Shown: piece by piece, positions 44,497-52,092 of the stretch | How positions within the stretch are numbered: position 1 is the stretch's first letter | Layout: each line of letters opens with the position of its first letter | NCBI RefSeq assembly: GCF_021533195.1 | Contig: NZ_JAJNKB010000002.1 | Span: 1-64,000 of the forward strand | From: Portibacter marinus | GTDB taxonomy: Bacteria > Bacteroidota > Bacteroidia > Chitinophagales > Saprospiraceae | Direction: 5' to 3' | Length of the DNA: 64,000 bases | Position numbers and translations under genes: made by a program | The notes under the pieces: generated by a model | Told to the model about the DNA's origin: nothing | Seen by the model: the letters and a program-made list of their open reading frames with translations, nothing else | Database searches by the model: none

Positions 44497-45966
44497 ATGT
44501 CACAATCACGAATAGAGGGTAGGGGGAGTAAGGTCATCCTCAGAAAACTATCTCAAAAGTTAAATGCGGATTTTAAGGAAGTGCACGATGGTGCTTCATT
44601 TAGTTTTGATAGTAAACAAGGGAAAGGGAAGGTAAGCTTTCTACAAATATTTCCAGGCTTAGAAGTATGGACGTTTGATGTTTATTTAAGTGAAACGCTC
44701 CAAGTAACCGCTATTAATAAATGGAATGATTCACTTCACATTATATTCTGCTTAGAGGGCGAGCTTGAACACAAGTTTTCCTCAGAATCAGAAAGCAGAA
44801 AAATTTTGAGATTTCAAAATGTGATCGTAGGAACGAAAAAACCTAATAGTAGTAATTTTACCTTACCTGCTAGTACGAAATTAAGAATGTCCATTATTAC
44901 TATTACTGATGAACTTCGCCAGTTCGAGAGTAATAAACAGAGGGGGATTCTACCTGGACTTTTGTCTGATACCCTGGAAGGCTTTAAGAAAACTGAGACC
45001 TATTCCTATTTTGGAGAGATTTCAGCGGGTTCTGAAGAAATGGTTCAGCACATCATCAGAACTAAGCCCATTGGGCTTACTAACCGATTATTAATAGAGT
45101 CATCAGTCTTAGGTGTACTTCAACTTCAATTTTCTAATCGAAAGGAAATTAATAATAGGCATAATTACAATTTTAGCGAATATGAAATTGCGGCCATTGT
45201 TCATCTGAGCGAATATATTGGAAGCAATCTACAAGAAGACCTAACGCTTGCTAAATTAGAAAGAATCTCAGGTATAAATAAGAAGAAAATTCAAGCAGGA
45301 TTTCAACAGTTTTTCGGTGAAACAGTAAATAAGTTTATTGTCAACGTAAGGATTCTTAGAGGTAAGGCATTACTTGAGACTACAGATATGACCATTAGCA
45401 ATATTGTGCACGAAATTGGATTAAGCAGCAGGAGTTATTTCTCGAAAATTTTCAGTTCGAAATATGGTATACTTCCCAATGAATACAGGCAAGTGCATCA
45501 TATTTACTACCCTACATTTGAGATATCGTATTTTTCAAAAGCTATTCCGAATTTAAAAAGAGAGGATCTTCAAGATATACTTAAAGAGGCTCGAAATAAT
45601 AATACTCGTCTTAATATCACAGGTTGTTTAATCTTTCACCGAAACTATTTCTTTCAGATTTTGGAAGGAGGCAAAGGTGATGTGCTGAAAATAATGGAAA
45701 AGATTAAAAAAGATCGGCGTCATAATGACGTTGAGATAGTCTATCAAGGAATTAGATCTGGTAGAACTTTCAAAGAGTGGGCAATGGCATTTGTCGAAAA
45801 ACAAGATAGAATTTCTGATTATTTTGTCGAAGAAGCTAAAACCCTAGATTTAGATCTTCTTTTTCTAGGTGATATGAAAAGTAAACCGGCGACTCGATTA
45901 ATGTGGGAGAAGGTAAGAAATACCCTATTAATCAAAACTGAACAAGAGAATTTGCATCCTAATTAA
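44497..45966 (+). CDS. AraC-type regulator fused to a C-terminal BLUF blue-light sensor
   Basis: The 489-residue protein joins an N-terminal region like that of the neighbouring AraC protein (residues about 30-215), an AraC double HTH (about 235-332, with LAKLERISGINKKKIQAGF and IVHEIGLSSRSYFSKIFSSKYGI), and a BLUF domain (about 339-440). When aligned without gaps to AppA, all key BLUF residues are present: Tyr345, Asn369, Gln387 (FFQILEG), Trp428 and Met430 (EWAMAF), with RHNDVEI matching the RHSNVEI segment. BLUF domains bind FAD and switch a hydrogen-bond network through Tyr and Gln in blue light. I infer a one-component light-dependent transcription factor. Its targets may include its own gene and the GT4 gene. 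Confidence 0.92.
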   Translation: MSQSRIEGRGSKVILRKLSQKLNADFKEVHDGASFSFDSKQGKGKVSFLQIFPGLEVWTFDVYLSETLQVTAINKWNDSLHIIFCLEGELEHKFSSESESRKILRFQNVIVGTKKPNSSNFTLPASTKLRMSIITITDELRQFESNKQRGILPGLLSDTLEGFKKTETYSYFGEISAGSEEMVQHIIRTKPIGLTNRLLIESSVLGVLQLQFSNRKEINNRHNYNFSEYEIAAIVHLSEYIGSNLQEDLTLAKLERISGINKKKIQAGFQQFFGETVNKFIVNVRILRGKALLETTDMTISNIVHEIGLSSRSYFSKIFSSKYGILPNEYRQVHHIYYPTFEISYFSKAIPNLKREDLQDILKEARNNNTRLNITGCLIFHRNYFFQILEGGKGDVLKIMEKIKKDRRHNDVEIVYQGIRSGRTFKEWAMAFVEKQDRISDYFVEEAKTLDLDLLFLGDMKSKPATRLMWEKVRNTLLIKTEQENLHPN

Positions 45967-45993
45967 TCTCCCAATTTTCTTTTCTTTGTATCC

Positions 45994-46833
45994 ATGAGAG
46001 AAAAGGCTTTTCTTGTGGTTATCATCGGAGCTACCATAGCGGGTTTAGGAGGAATCTTTATAAATAATATATCTCTTTCTTCGACTGCTATTGCCTGGAT
46101 GAGATCCACAGTTCCTACTGCTTTCCTTGGTATTATCCTGGTGACTCAAGGTAAAAAGCTGTTCAAAGGGAATAAATGGGACTTGCTTAAGCTATCTTTT
46201 TTTAGTACCATTAGGATCTTGCTCTTTATTACTGCCTATTTATATACAGCTATAGGCAATGCAGTAGTAGTTTTTTACACCTACCCAATTTTCACACTTT
46301 TGTTGGCTTCTTCTCTGCTTAAAGAAAAGGTGAATAGGCAGCAAAAGTTTTTGATTTTGTTGGCTTTTGCAGGGCTGATTGTGATCAACATCAACAAAAC
46401 CTTCTCATTTGCCAATCAGGACTTCCTGGGTATGTTAGCAGCTCTCGCTGCATCGATAATTTTTGCTTATGTAGTCATTCTCATGAAAAAGATGAGCGAT
46501 GACTACAATCGCCTTGAAGTCTTATTTCACCAAAATTGGATTGGGGTGATCATGTTTCTTCCATTTTTTATTTTGGAAATCCCTCAAGTTAAGTTTCCAG
46601 ATCTAGGATTCGGCTTGCTTTACGGTATGGTAGTGGGAGTACTGGTATACTACCTTTTTCTGTATGGATTGAAGAGAATGAAAGCCTCTATTGCCTCTAG
46701 TTTGATGTATTTCGAAATTCCATCGACCATCTTTTTTGGCTGGCTATTTTTAGATGAGTCCCTAACCATAAATTTCATCGTAGGTGCAATAATGATCGTT
46801 GTAAGTAGCATTCTATTGAAAATATCCGGCTAG
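45994..46833 (+). CDS. DMT superfamily (EamA-type) transporter
   Basis: The 279-residue inner-membrane protein has ten hydrophobic helices in two related halves, the EamA layout. The segments YTAIGNAVVVFYTYPIFTLLLASSLLKEKV and MKASIASSLMYFEIPSTIFFGWLFLDESL carry the typical end-of-helix Glu of each half. Members export or import metabolites such as amino acids or nucleosides, and the substrate cannot be told here. The gene starts 27 bases after the AraC-BLUF gene, so it could be co-transcribed with it. Its stop is 6 bases from the convergent GT39 gene. Confidence 0.88.
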   Translation: MREKAFLVVIIGATIAGLGGIFINNISLSSTAIAWMRSTVPTAFLGIILVTQGKKLFKGNKWDLLKLSFFSTIRILLFITAYLYTAIGNAVVVFYTYPIFTLLLASSLLKEKVNRQQKFLILLAFAGLIVININKTFSFANQDFLGMLAALAASIIFAYVVILMKKMSDDYNRLEVLFHQNWIGVIMFLPFFILEIPQVKFPDLGFGLLYGMVVGVLVYYLFLYGLKRMKASIASSLMYFEIPSTIFFGWLFLDESLTINFIVGAIMIVVSSILLKISG

Positions 46834-46839
46834 AAAAGC

Positions 46840-48354
46840 CTAGTCATTCCTCACCCTCAAAAGCGTTTCTGTCCAGAATTCATTAAAGCTTCGTCGAGGA
46901 TTTTGACAGAGATAAACCTTTATTCCATACTGGCGTGAAAGGGGATCGGTCACTTCTCCTATCATCTCTATCTCTTTAAATAATTGTGCGACATCACTTC
47001 CCAGCTCATCATTGATATAAATAAGACTTTTAATTTCGGGATCAAAGGATTCTGGAACCCAATAGCCGAAGGCATCGAAGAAGGACAAAGCTTCCGGATG
47101 CCCGTATTCTTTATTAATTAAAGAAACAGCACCTGCAAGGCCGTAATTTTCTCCATAAATAATAGTAGTTTCCTGGCTATCTACGCTATCGTAAGCTTGT
47201 CTTGCATATTGTGCGATTTCATACCAACCCAACATGTCCGCATAGTCCTGGGGCAAGGGATATTTCTGACCGTCTTCATGATTTCTGCCAATATCAATTC
47301 CGATTTCTTCCAATTGATCCAGGTAATTGGCTATTTTCTGCGGTTTCATAAATGGGATCCCAAGCGGTAAAATTGGAAGAACCAATACGATAAATAATAT
47401 GATCAGAAATAGCCTTTTCCAAAAAACAGTAAGGTTTGAAGCAACTGTGACCGATCCTGCTGCGATCAGAAAAGGGTAAACACCCGCAGCATAGTAGTCT
47501 TTAGCATTCAACAGCATCAACAGGATCACTACTCCTATAATTAAAGCTCCAAGCATTCTATATTTCTGTTGCTTCAATAAAGCCATCAGTCCGATTGCTG
47601 CAATTACAAAGCTGGTGTACAGCATCAGCAACTGTCCCTTTACAAAACTCCATTTGGAGACATTTCTTAATTGTGTTTCCTCCAGTTGAGCCATGTGCGT
47701 TATGACTGGAAAATCATTGGAAATTTGCCAATATAGATTGGGACTCCAGATCAGCAAAGCAATTGCCACACTTGCATAAAAATGTTTGCTTAAAAACAAA
47801 TTACGGTGTCTTGTAAATGGTATGACTAAAAGCAATACAAAGATGAGAATAAGGATCAGATACTTGTTTAGCAATGCCAGGCCAAGCGTCAAGCCTAAGT
47901 AATAAAGCCATTCCGTTTTTTCAGTATTCACATATTTCAGTACAATGAAAAGAGTGAGGGTCCAGAAAAAGAGGTCTAAAGGAACGGGTTGGAATAGAAT
48001 GAAGGCCCGCAAGGAAAGTGGTGTACACATTACGGCCACTGCGGTGAGTATCTGCGCATAGAAACCTCCTTTGAATTCTTTTGCAATCATGGCAGTCAGA
48101 TAAACAAATACTCCACTGAGCAAAGCAGGAAAGATTTTAACTGCGAAGGGAGAAAATCCAAAAATCGACTTAGAGATCCAGGCAATCCAACTGATCATGG
48201 GCGGAACCGAAGCATAACCTAAGTCAAGATGATTACTCAGAGAGAAATACAGTAGCTCGTCCCTGTGAAATTCCATGAAAAAAATCGAACTGAGGTGGAG
48301 CAAAACATTGAAAACGCATAAAGTGATCAAAGCATATTTGCGAATCAGGGTCAT
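46840..48354 (-). CDS. GT39/PMT_2-type membrane glycosyltransferase
   Basis: The 504-residue integral membrane protein has 11 or 12 helices and the ArnT/PMT-type first periplasmic loop FFMEFHRDELLYFSLSNHLDLGYASVPPM, in which the acidic Asp-Glu pair is the expected catalytic site. Further typical segments are RAFILFQPVPLDLFFWTLTL and ALLNKYLILIL. Such enzymes transfer a sugar from a polyprenyl-phosphate donor to a lipid or protein acceptor on the periplasmic side. A soluble C-terminal part of about 120 residues (IIYGENYGLAGAVSLINKEYG ...) follows the helices. A perfect 7-bp hairpin lies just upstream of its start (48361-48384). Acceptor unknown. Confidence 0.85.
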   Translation of the reverse strand: MTLIRKYALITLCVFNVLLHLSSIFFMEFHRDELLYFSLSNHLDLGYASVPPMISWIAWISKSIFGFSPFAVKIFPALLSGVFVYLTAMIAKEFKGGFYAQILTAVAVMCTPLSLRAFILFQPVPLDLFFWTLTLFIVLKYVNTEKTEWLYYLGLTLGLALLNKYLILILIFVLLLVIPFTRHRNLFLSKHFYASVAIALLIWSPNLYWQISNDFPVITHMAQLEETQLRNVSKWSFVKGQLLMLYTSFVIAAIGLMALLKQQKYRMLGALIIGVVILLMLLNAKDYYAAGVYPFLIAAGSVTVASNLTVFWKRLFLIILFIVLVLPILPLGIPFMKPQKIANYLDQLEEIGIDIGRNHEDGQKYPLPQDYADMLGWYEIAQYARQAYDSVDSQETTIIYGENYGLAGAVSLINKEYGHPEALSFFDAFGYWVPESFDPEIKSLIYINDELGSDVAQLFKEIEMIGEVTDPLSRQYGIKVYLCQNPRRSFNEFWTETLLRVRND

Positions 48355-48360
48355 AGGTAA

Positions 48361-48384
48361 GGTTCGTTTCTAAATCGACGAACC
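48361..48384. promoter_or_regulatory. Perfect hairpin just before the GT39 start codon
   Basis: GGTTCGT (48361-48367) pairs with ACGAACC (48378-48384). It lies 7 bases upstream of the start codon on the minus strand and has no T-run, so it may affect translation rather than end transcription. Confidence 0.3.
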
Positions 48385-48393
48385 AAATGTACA

Positions 48394-48436
48394 AAAGTTA
48401 AGAAAGAGGGCAAATCTTTGTGAAAATGCCCTCTTT
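48394..48436 (-). terminator. Terminator of the BlaI/BlaR1-type operon (minus strand)
   Basis: AAAGAGGGCA (48403-48412) pairs perfectly with TGCCCTCTTT (48427-48436). On the minus strand the hairpin is followed by CTTAACTTTT. It lies 7 bases beyond the stop of the M56 gene. Confidence 0.6.
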
Positions 48437-48442
48437 AAAGTT

Positions 48443-50452
48443 TTAATTGTGACCCTTCTCAGATTTTGATTTCTTTTCTGATTCAAGAAGTTTGAGTTGA
48501 GCTTCCTCTGATCTTGACTGGCGAAGTGAAAGTTCTTCTTCCAGCTTTTCAGTCAAGAGTTGCTGAGATTTGTTTTGTTCAGCTAATAATGCTTTGAGTT
48601 GTTCAGAAGCGCCTTCCTTTGCAGCTAATTCTTCTAAAGAGGTGATCATTTCACGTTTCGTCAGCGATTCCCGAATAGTTGCCAATTCTCTTTGTCTTTG
48701 GATCTCAACTCGCTGCTTTTCAACTATGTTTGCTTGATTCTGTGCCAATTCTCTTTGCGATAAGTGCGCTAATTCCGCTTCCTGAACTTCCAAAGTTCTT
48801 AAATGCCACTCATTGAGTGACATACCTGAACCACCCTGGGATTGATTTTTCCTCTCCAAGTAATTGATGATTTTCTTATTGTATCTTAATTCTTCATTAT
48901 TTAGTGGTGTAATACCTTCCTCGTGTTTCCTCAATTTCTCTTTTGCCTCCTTTAAATCTCTTTCCCTTTTTGCAGGATCCGTGACATAAGGTGGAGGTGG
49001 TGGAGGTGGTGGAAGCGGTGGTGAACTTAATGTTGGCGGTGCAGGAGGTGGTGGAGGTGGCGGAACAGCTCGATTGGTTGTGCCAGGAGGGGTTGGAGGT
49101 GCGGGAGGACTGACTTTAGATGGCCTTTCAGGTCGGGGTGCGGCTGGCGCTGGAGGTGGTGGAGGCGGAGGTGGTATTTGGTTTTCATTTTGATCGTAAG
49201 AAATTGACCAATTCCTTTCGTTCGTACTAATTGCACGTAATTTATTTTTGTCAGGAGTTTCCTTATTGCTTAATATCAATAGGGCATCAGCATCTTTCAC
49301 ATTATGCATAAAGACGTCTTCTTTGCGGTCCGTATATTGTATTTTGATAAGCTCATTCCCCTCAAACTCCTGACCATCAATACTAACAATAATATCATCG
49401 TATAGGCCGATACCTTGATCCTTAAGTAAGCTGACAAACTCCTGTATGGTAAAGAGGGAATTGGTAGGTTTGAATTTAATATTATATTGCTCTATTTCAT
49501 TGCCATTAAATAACACGGCAATTTTTGAATTTGTCAGGGATTCCTTACTTGATGGAGCTTGGGATTTCTGAGCTTCAACTTTTTCACAAGCGATAAAACT
49601 AAGCACTGCCAGTAGGGGTACAACCAGCATTTTTTTCACCCATAGATGTGGGCTGTTTTTTGATCTGTGTAACATCATCATACGTTTTTTAATAATTGAA
49701 TAATCGAAACCACTGGCCAGTGCGTTTACTTTTTTCTTGTTAATCTGATTGTAAATCAGTTGTTTATATTTTTTTAGGTCAATGTTGCAGTGTGATGCAT
49801 CCGCATAGTACTCATGATTTTGTTGGAGTAGCTTTTTAGCCCAGTAAAACAAGGGGTTAAACCAAAATGTAGTAATGAGTATTTCTAAAAAGAGAATATC
49901 GATAGAATGAAGGGCTTTGGCATGTCTTATTTCATGTTGGAGTATGGCTTCAGCAGAATTTTTAGGAATAAATACATAGTGAAAGAAACTCTGCGGACTG
50001 GAATTAGGTGTAGTAGATATAATTTTAATACAGCCTTTGTGAAGGTAGGATTTGGCCACACATTTAGAAGTAATAATGGCCAGGTTTCTAAGGAATCTTA
50101 CCAACATTAGAATAACACCAATGGAGTAGATAAAAATCAGCACTTTGGACCAAAGTAATGTTTGACTTTTTGGAACAACCCCTTCACTAGATAAGGCTGC
50201 TGTTTCATAAGGAGACGCTGTTATCATATAGCTGGGTTCATTCAGTAAGCGTTTCGTTTCTGGTTCGCTGAACATAAAGAGCCATTCTGAAGGAAGTTCA
50301 ATGATGACAAATGGCGCAATAACCGCCGCAAAAACGGAGACTAATAAAAAAACGCGATTAAAAACGAATGACTTTTCCCGCTCTAAAAACCCTCTATAAA
50401 ATAAGATTAGCACTAAGAGTAAGCCACTGGATTTTATTAAGTATTCGATCAT
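48443..50452 (-). CDS. BlaR1/MecR1-type M56 membrane metalloprotease with proline-rich and coiled-coil tail
   Basis: The 669-residue protein begins with four or five membrane helices and a cytoplasmic M56 zinc protease domain with HEIRH (173-177) and the downstream NHEYYADA (Glu214). A further membrane helix lies near 270-287. After it come a small domain of about 120 residues (AVLFNGNEIEQYNI ... IQYTDRKEDVF), a stretch with several runs of 7 to 9 prolines (about 415-490), and a long charged coiled coil to the end. There is no penicillin-binding sensor domain as in classic BlaR1. The start overlaps the BlaI gene by four bases. By analogy it cuts the BlaI repressor on a signal. The signal here is unknown and no beta-lactamase gene is adjacent. 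Confidence 0.88.
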   Translation of the reverse strand: MIEYLIKSSGLLLVLILFYRGFLEREKSFVFNRVFLLVSVFAAVIAPFVIIELPSEWLFMFSEPETKRLLNEPSYMITASPYETAALSSEGVVPKSQTLLWSKVLIFIYSIGVILMLVRFLRNLAIITSKCVAKSYLHKGCIKIISTTPNSSPQSFFHYVFIPKNSAEAILQHEIRHAKALHSIDILFLEILITTFWFNPLFYWAKKLLQQNHEYYADASHCNIDLKKYKQLIYNQINKKKVNALASGFDYSIIKKRMMMLHRSKNSPHLWVKKMLVVPLLAVLSFIACEKVEAQKSQAPSSKESLTNSKIAVLFNGNEIEQYNIKFKPTNSLFTIQEFVSLLKDQGIGLYDDIIVSIDGQEFEGNELIKIQYTDRKEDVFMHNVKDADALLILSNKETPDKNKLRAISTNERNWSISYDQNENQIPPPPPPPPAPAAPRPERPSKVSPPAPPTPPGTTNRAVPPPPPPPAPPTLSSPPLPPPPPPPPYVTDPAKRERDLKEAKEKLRKHEEGITPLNNEELRYNKKIINYLERKNQSQGGSGMSLNEWHLRTLEVQEAELAHLSQRELAQNQANIVEKQRVEIQRQRELATIRESLTKREMITSLEELAAKEGASEQLKALLAEQNKSQQLLTEKLEEELSLRQSRSEEAQLKLLESEKKSKSEKGHN

Positions 50453-50817
50453 GATTTCTTCTTTTTAATTTCTTCATTTACCAATTTTTGTATCTCTTCT
50501 AACTCAGAGATGCTTAAGTTGGTGTCTTTGGTGAAAAAAGATGCAAATTGCGTAGAAGAATCATTGAAAAATCGAGTTTTGAAATCTTGAAACTTCTTTG
50601 AGAAATAGTTTTTCTTAGCAACTAAAGGTATGTATTTGCGAATACTACCCGTTTTTTCATATCGAATCATATCCTTATCAGTCATGCGTTTTAGTAGGGT
50701 GGAAACGGTTGACTTAGCTGGTTTAGGCTCAGGAAGAGCATCCATGATATCTTTCATGTATGCTTCGTTTTTTCTCCAAAGAATTTTCATGATTTTTTCT
50801 TCTGCCTTTGATAACAT
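50449..50817 (-). CDS. BlaI/MecI/CopY family transcriptional repressor
   Basis: The 122-residue protein has the winged-helix domain of the BlaI family (LSKAEEKIMKILWRKNEAYMKDI ... KSTVSTLLKRMTDKDMIRYEKTGS) and a C-terminal dimerisation region (FFTKDTNLSISELEEIQKLVNEEI). The frame extends 13 codons upstream, but MLSKAEEKIM is the normal family start and lies below the operator. It is the first gene of a two-gene operon: its TGA stop overlaps the ATG of the M56 protease as ATGA. A BlaI-type operator overlaps its own candidate promoter, which suggests autorepression relieved by proteolysis. Confidence 0.93.
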   Translation of the reverse strand: MLSKAEEKIMKILWRKNEAYMKDIMDALPEPKPAKSTVSTLLKRMTDKDMIRYEKTGSIRKYIPLVAKKNYFSKKFQDFKTRFFNDSSTQFASFFTKDTNLSISELEEIQKLVNEEIKKKKS

Positions 50818-50839
50818 ATCTACATATTTAGAACGTGTA

Positions 50840-50861
50840 CTACAAATGTAGAACAAAAATA
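50840..50861 (-). promoter_or_regulatory. BlaI-type operator next to the -7 box of the blaI-like gene
   Basis: CTACAAATGTAG (50840-50851) is an inverted repeat of CTACA/TGTAG, the half-site known for BlaI/MecI repressors (TACA-n-TGTA). Directly upstream on the minus strand is TATTTTTG (50854-50861), a perfect TAnnTTTG -7 box. Further CTACA (50820-50824) and TGTA (50836-50839) half-sites lie between the operator and the start codon. No good -33 TTG was found. Confidence 0.6.
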
Positions 50862-51131
50862 TGAATTAATCAACTTTTGCGACATTGAGAGATAAAAAAA
50901 TGTGTTTGACGATGGGTTAAATATTTTCAAAACCTTTTTCAATGGTGAGAAAAATAGAACTTTGAAACTACGATTTACTTCCTTTTTAAGCCCACTGGAC
51001 TAAAAAAATCATTTTAATTTCGTTTCATAAGCGTAGGAATACATTTTATGTGATTAACGCATTTAATTTGTATTCTTAGCGTATTGAACAATTACAACTT
51101 ATTTCTATTTATTCTAAAATGCTCGGGGAGT

Positions 51132-51812
51132 ATGAGAATTTTTAAACCTTGCCTGCTGATTCTTTTATTTGGTGTTTTCTTCCTATTTACTGCTGAGGCT
51201 CAACGTTTTTCACTGGTTACCGAAGTCGGAGGAATGAAAACGCAAGTGGATGGGGATAAGATCCAAGGTTTCCACTACAACGGAGTTGTTTTTGGGTTGG
51301 GATCAGTGTATACCATCAATGAGTCTAATTTTCTGGCAGTAAAAACGTCTTACTATAGACAGGGTAGTAGAAGAAAGGATCAATTTCAAGATAGGCCGAG
51401 AGAAGGATTTCAATTACAACTGGACTTTCAAACCATTGCGTTGGAATTATCATATAAACACAAGCTGCCTGGAGGCAAATCATTTTTAGGTGCGGGTTTT
51501 CTGAGGCATCAACTGGTCAATTTGGATTACGAGTTGGTATCAGTGGTGCAGAAAGGGGCAGATGATCTTGAGCTGACGGCTGAAGAATTGAATAGTGCGT
51601 ATCTAAGTGTAAAAGGATTCGCTGGCAGGCAAATTTTCCCAAGAACTGAGTTATACCTGGCCATGGAGTCAGCAATTAGCAATATGCTAACCACAGATTT
51701 CTCAGTGATCAGAACATTGGCTCCATACTCTCTCTCAGCGGTTTTAACTTATGAAATCATTGCGCCTAAGTTTGAGCAGAGGAAAAAGCCGGGTTACAAG
51801 AAAAGGAGTTAA
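51132..51812 (+). CDS. Outer-membrane beta-barrel protein of unknown function
   Basis: The 226-residue protein has a signal peptide (MRIFKPCLLILLFGVFFLFTAEAQ) and alternating beta-strands with aromatic ends (YHKL... here LELSYKHKLP, ALYLAMES, SAVLTYEI). The strand pattern FSLVTEVGG ... FGLGSVYTINESNFLAVKTSYYRQGS suggests an 8- to 10-stranded barrel of the kind called outer membrane beta-barrel protein in Bacteroidota. The frame is open from a TTG at 51084, but the ATG at 51132 gives a clean signal peptide. It lies alone, with 275 bases upstream and 280 bases before the SusC gene. No function can be assigned. Confidence 0.65.
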   Translation: MRIFKPCLLILLFGVFFLFTAEAQRFSLVTEVGGMKTQVDGDKIQGFHYNGVVFGLGSVYTINESNFLAVKTSYYRQGSRRKDQFQDRPREGFQLQLDFQTIALELSYKHKLPGGKSFLGAGFLRHQLVNLDYELVSVVQKGADDLELTAEELNSAYLSVKGFAGRQIFPRTELYLAMESAISNMLTTDFSVIRTLAPYSLSAVLTYEIIAPKFEQRKKPGYKKRS

Positions 51813-51879
51813 AATTTTGAATAAGTATTAACATTTACCAACCTTACATTGAGCCACAACACATCCATTCTTTAGCGAA

Positions 51880-52013
51880 AACACGCGTGTTGAAGAACAA
51901 TTAGCTTCATTAACTAATGAAAAGATAACATATTTCTTATTTTCGTTTTTTTTTACATTTTTCCAGATTGAGCATTAACAAATGTGTTAACTGTTCGTTA
52001 TGGAAACGTTAAC
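51880..52013. promoter_or_regulatory. Palindromes in the region before the second SusC gene
   Basis: AACACGCGTGTT (51880-51891) is a perfect 12-bp palindrome. GTTAAC occurs at 51986-51991 and 52008-52013, exactly 22 bases apart (two helical turns), and TTAAC also at 51975-51979. These are candidate binding sites for a regulator of the SusC/SusD operon. No clear TAnnTTTG box was found. Confidence 0.35.
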
Positions 52014-52092
52014 ATAAATCATGGAGTATTGCTTGATCTAACCCTTATCTGTGCAAATGCTTCGCAACTAAAATTTTTTTAACTAAATCATT

